Shown: positions 14,718 to 16,481 of the stretch, one piece after another | How the letters are laid out: every line of letters starts with the position of its first letter | Numbering within the stretch: position 1 is the first letter of the stretch | Source: Bacteroidia bacterium | GTDB taxonomy: Bacteria > Bacteroidota > Bacteroidia > Bacteroidales > BM520 | DNA length: 16,481 nucleotides | Assembly (NCBI GenBank): GCA_009930445.1 | Contig: RZYD01000028.1 | Coordinates: forward strand, 1 to 16,481 | Direction of reading: 5' to 3' | The notes under the pieces: generated by a model | What the model was told of the DNA's origin: nothing | The model's database searches: none | What the model saw: the letters and a program-made list of their open reading frames with translations, nothing else | Position numbers and translations under genes: made by a program

Positions 14718-14951
14718 AGGATAACGATTTGATTTTTAAGGTTATATTCCTTCCGCATCGCAGACCCCAGAAGGGTGCTTGTAAATGTCGTACTGCAACA
14801 GGGTACTTTCATGGAATAAAATTTTGCGCTAAGATAAGGAATATGCATAAATATCACAGCCCATCGGCGGCGTTATGAAAAACAGCCACGCATACAGAAG
14901 CCGGGCCTTAAAAATAACAACCGGTATAGAACAAAATTCGATCGAAGCACT
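14718..14951 (-). other. Upstream leader region of the S9B peptidase
   Basis: This gap before the peptidase contains no supported gene. Its main visible structure is a 9-base inverted repeat, ATATTCCTT at 14744-14752 and AAGGAATAT at 14836-14844, which would close an 83-base loop in a transcript towards the peptidase. No TTTG/TAnnTTTG promoter was found, so the promoter is not assigned. Confidence 0.3.
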
Positions 14952-14979
14952 AAAAACTTCTTCCTGCATTGCAGGAAAA
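14952..14979 (-). terminator. Intrinsic terminator of the GNAT gene
   Basis: On the minus strand TTCCTGC and GCAGGAA form a 7-bp stem around AAT, extendable by a U-G and a U-A pair, and TTTTT follows after a few bases. It lies 26 bases after the acetyltransferase stop and before the peptidase leader. Confidence 0.6.
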
Positions 14980-15005
14980 AAAATAATTGTGTTAAAAATA
15001 CGGTT

Positions 15006-15542
15006 TCAGGGATCGGATTTCAAGCGGCTGTATACTTCGAGATCGGCAAAAACATTTCCGGTGAGCAATTCGCCCTGACGCTCAATGCCTTCGAACGAAA
15101 ACCCCAAACGGATTGGAATCGACCGGCTGGCGGTATTTCCAATTGCACATTTTATTTGTATACGATTCATATTCAATTCATTGAAAGCATAATCACAGAG
15201 CCTTCCGACAGTTTTTGTCATAATCCCCTGCTTTTGCCAGGGTGCGGATAACCAATAGCCAATTTCTGTTTTATGGTTACCGGGATCGGTATGGTTAAAC
15301 CCAGCCAACCCGACAAATGCACCCTTTTTTCGGATGGCAAATACCGGTTCAGAATTTGCAGCCGGGGCATTCACTACCGAATCGACAAAGGCTTCCGAGT
15401 CGGCCACCGATTGAGTAACAGCCACAAAAGGCAACCATATACCCAGATAGGAGCGCTGGGTATCGATGGCATGAAAAATATCCGCTGCATCGGAAGATTG
15501 CAGTTGATGTAATTCGATTTCCTGATCTACATACAGTACCAT
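15006..15542 (-). CDS. GNAT-family acetyltransferase, RimJ/RimL (ribosomal-protein-serine) type
   Basis: This 178-residue protein has the GNAT fold. It opens with a beta strand and the substrate-side helices (IELHQLQSSDAADIFHAID, YLGIWLPFV), then FAIRKKGAFVGLAGF at about 68-82 and EIGYWLSAPWQKQGIMTKTV at 93-112, which contains the acetyl-CoA pyrophosphate loop Q103-x-Q-G-I-M. NTASRSIPIRLGFSFEG at 136-152 is the typical acceptor-end motif. The arrangement fits the YdaF/RimL group that acetylates protein N-termini or small amines; the substrate cannot be read from sequence. It has its own terminator, and no promoter of the TTTG type was found upstream. Confidence 0.85.
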   Translation of the reverse strand: MVLYVDQEIELHQLQSSDAADIFHAIDTQRSYLGIWLPFVAVTQSVADSEAFVDSVVNAPAANSEPVFAIRKKGAFVGLAGFNHTDPGNHKTEIGYWLSAPWQKQGIMTKTVGRLCDYAFNELNMNRIQIKCAIGNTASRSIPIRLGFSFEGIERQGELLTGNVFADLEVYSRLKSDP

Positions 15543-15766
15543 TAATTAATAATTAAGCGTGGTTTATTGGATACAAGTTGAGGATATCCCTCGAAAGAAA
15601 CAAGCATCTCTGACTTTTATTTCAGGGGAAAGGCATACGCCTACCAGAGGGGAAAACCCATTCCACAGGCCTAAATGATAACAAGCCCTGGCACCGTCTG
15701 TGTATTAATCCTCCGAATAATAAAGCCATGAGAAAGCATTAAACCGTTCCGCATGAAGCCCAAACC
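15543..15766. other. Gap between the GNAT and GlsB-type genes
   Basis: No gene is supported in this stretch. It holds an AT-rich run next to the acetyltransferase start, a small palindrome AGGCATACGCCT near 15636, and the near-repeated string AGGGGAAA on either side of that palindrome. Nothing here can be assigned a function. Confidence 0.3.
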
Positions 15767-15792
15767 AAAAAAAGGGAAAAATTACTTTTTCC
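15767..15792 (-). terminator. Terminator overlapping the stop codon of the GlsB-type gene
   Basis: On the minus strand GGAAAAA pairs with TTTTTCC (7 bp) around the loop GTAA, and after one C come seven T residues. The loop contains the TAA stop codon of the upstream gene. The stem is mostly A-U, but its shape and T-run are those of an intrinsic terminator. Confidence 0.65.
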
Positions 15793-16030
15793 GGATAATC
15801 AAATTTAACAGAAACAAAATAATTATGGCTCCGATTGCTCCGGTCAAGATGGCCGCAATCCAACCCTCACCCAGATTAATACCTAACAAACCCAGCAACC
15901 AATACCCTACGAAGCTGCCTACTATACCCACCAGAATATTTCCAAGGAGGCCCAGGCCACTTCCTTTGTAAATCAAACTGCCCAGCCAACCGGCTAAAGC
16001 ACCAATTAAAATTGTACCAATAATTTCCAT
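15782..16030 (-). CDS. GlsB/YeaQ/YmgE-type small membrane protein (transglycosylase-associated family)
   Basis: The 82-residue protein is nearly all hydrophobic, with three likely membrane segments at about residues 1-20, 27-50 and 56-78 rich in Gly (IGTILIGALAGWLGSLIYKGSGLGLLGNILVGIVGSFVGYWLLG) and a basic tail IIRKK. This is the pattern of the Transgly_assoc family, often stress-induced and of unknown biochemical function; the family name does not prove transglycosylase activity. The ATG at 16028-16030 is chosen because the family starts exactly with this first helix. A longer upstream reading would overlap the neighbouring gene and add unrelated sequence. Confidence 0.88.
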   Translation of the reverse strand: MEIIGTILIGALAGWLGSLIYKGSGLGLLGNILVGIVGSFVGYWLLGLLGINLGEGWIAAILTGAIGAIIILFLLNLIIRKK

Positions 16031-16118
16031 TGTTGTTAGTGTTAATTGATTTATACTATAACCCTTCCAAATCCTGCAACACGGAGGCAAGAAGAGGAAT
16101 TCAAAAAAGGAAGCCGGG

Positions 16119-16481
16119 TTACCAGGTATAGCGGAGGCCAAATGCTGCACCCCAACCAAAACCATTATCATATCCAATAAAATCAAACATAGGGCGGGCA
16201 TCCAGACTTAACAATAAAGGGACACCCAGAGTATTAAAATCATATTCCAGCCCAACCTGTCCACCAATACCCAGGTTGATGCCCGTATCAGTAAGACCGC
16301 CATCATCCCAATTATAAAAGCCAACCGCAGCGCCCGGGCCGGCATACCAATTTAATCCATCAGTCAGGTTCCAATCCCACTGATAAATCCCGGCAAGGAA
16401 CATATTACTATAATGTTTATACCCGCTGAATCCCAAATCCAACTCGAGGCGGTTTGCATCACTTAAACCGTGCTGATAGGA
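16119..16481 (-). CDS. Outer-membrane beta-barrel protein, C-terminal part, cut by window edge
   Basis: The frame is open to the right edge, giving the last 120 residues. The sequence alternates polar and hydrophobic or aromatic residues in strands separated by Gly/Asp/Asn turns (GFSGYKHYSNMFLAGIYQWDW, WYAGPGAAVGFYNWDD, INLGIGGQVGLEYDF, FGWGAAFGLRYTW) and ends in an aromatic residue, the usual signal for insertion by the BAM complex. This is an OmpA- or OmpW-like small barrel of the outer membrane; the exact family and ligand are unknown. No start is in the window. It is followed 88 bases later by the GlsB-type gene. Confidence 0.8.
   Translation of the reverse strand, partial: SYQHGLSDANRLELDLGFSGYKHYSNMFLAGIYQWDWNLTDGLNWYAGPGAAVGFYNWDDGGLTDTGINLGIGGQVGLEYDFNTLGVPLLLSLDARPMFDFIGYDNGFGWGAAFGLRYTW

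Noticed and set aside
14875..15078. A 67-codon plus-strand reading frame across the GNAT 3' end
   Set aside because: It overlaps the conserved end of the acetyltransferase and its terminator and has no family resemblance.
16031..16118. A sigma70-like TTGCAG / TATAAA pair 18 bases apart upstream of the GlsB-type gene
   Set aside because: The primary sigma factor of this phylum uses TTTG / TAnnTTTG boxes; in such an AT-rich gap an E. coli-like match is weak evidence.

Overview
This window is a core-genome segment of a member of the Bacteroidota, probably Bacteroidales-like. The evidence is the gene order (rpsU, xerC-type recombinase, hpf, four tRNAs, tuf, tRNA-Trp, secE, nusG, rplKAJL, rpoBC), a 1265-residue RpoB with Bacteroidota-type sequence, promoter boxes of the TTTG / TAnnTTTG type, and a DPP-IV-type secreted peptidase. 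Nearly everything reads on the minus strand. The only plus-strand gene is a rhamnulose-1-phosphate aldolase homologue.

Reading along the minus strand from right to left, the right end (about 14.7-16.5 kb) holds accessory cell-envelope and housekeeping genes. They are the C-terminal part of an outer-membrane beta-barrel protein, a small GlsB/YeaQ-type membrane protein, a GNAT acetyltransferase and a secreted S9B dipeptidyl peptidase. The plus-strand aldolase sits convergent to the peptidase and divergent from rpsU. Between the aldolase and rpsU is a 384-base region with a good rpsU promoter, a possible pseudoknot-forming block, and an inverted repeat just ahead of the aldolase start.

From 11.3 kb leftwards runs the translation and transcription superlocus. 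It encodes ribosomal protein S21, a XerC/D-type recombinase, hibernation factor HPF, tRNA-Thr(UGU), tRNA-Tyr(GUA), tRNA-Gly(UCC), tRNA-Thr(GGU), EF-Tu, tRNA-Trp(CCA), SecE, NusG, L11, L1, L10, L7/L12, RpoB and the start of RpoC. RpoC runs off the left edge. Products of the run build the ribosomal stalk and L1 region, deliver aminoacyl-tRNA, form the RNA polymerase core and its elongation factor, and anchor the Sec translocon.

No new defence, mobile or biosynthetic system is visible. The points worth a second look are regulatory RNA and DNA structures inside the conserved run: a terminator-like hairpin between rpoB and rpoC, a 14-bp stem between rplL and rpoB, a long composite hairpin between tuf and tRNA-Trp, a promoter whose -7 box overlaps the terminator of the gene upstream, and an operator-like palindrome before the aldolase.
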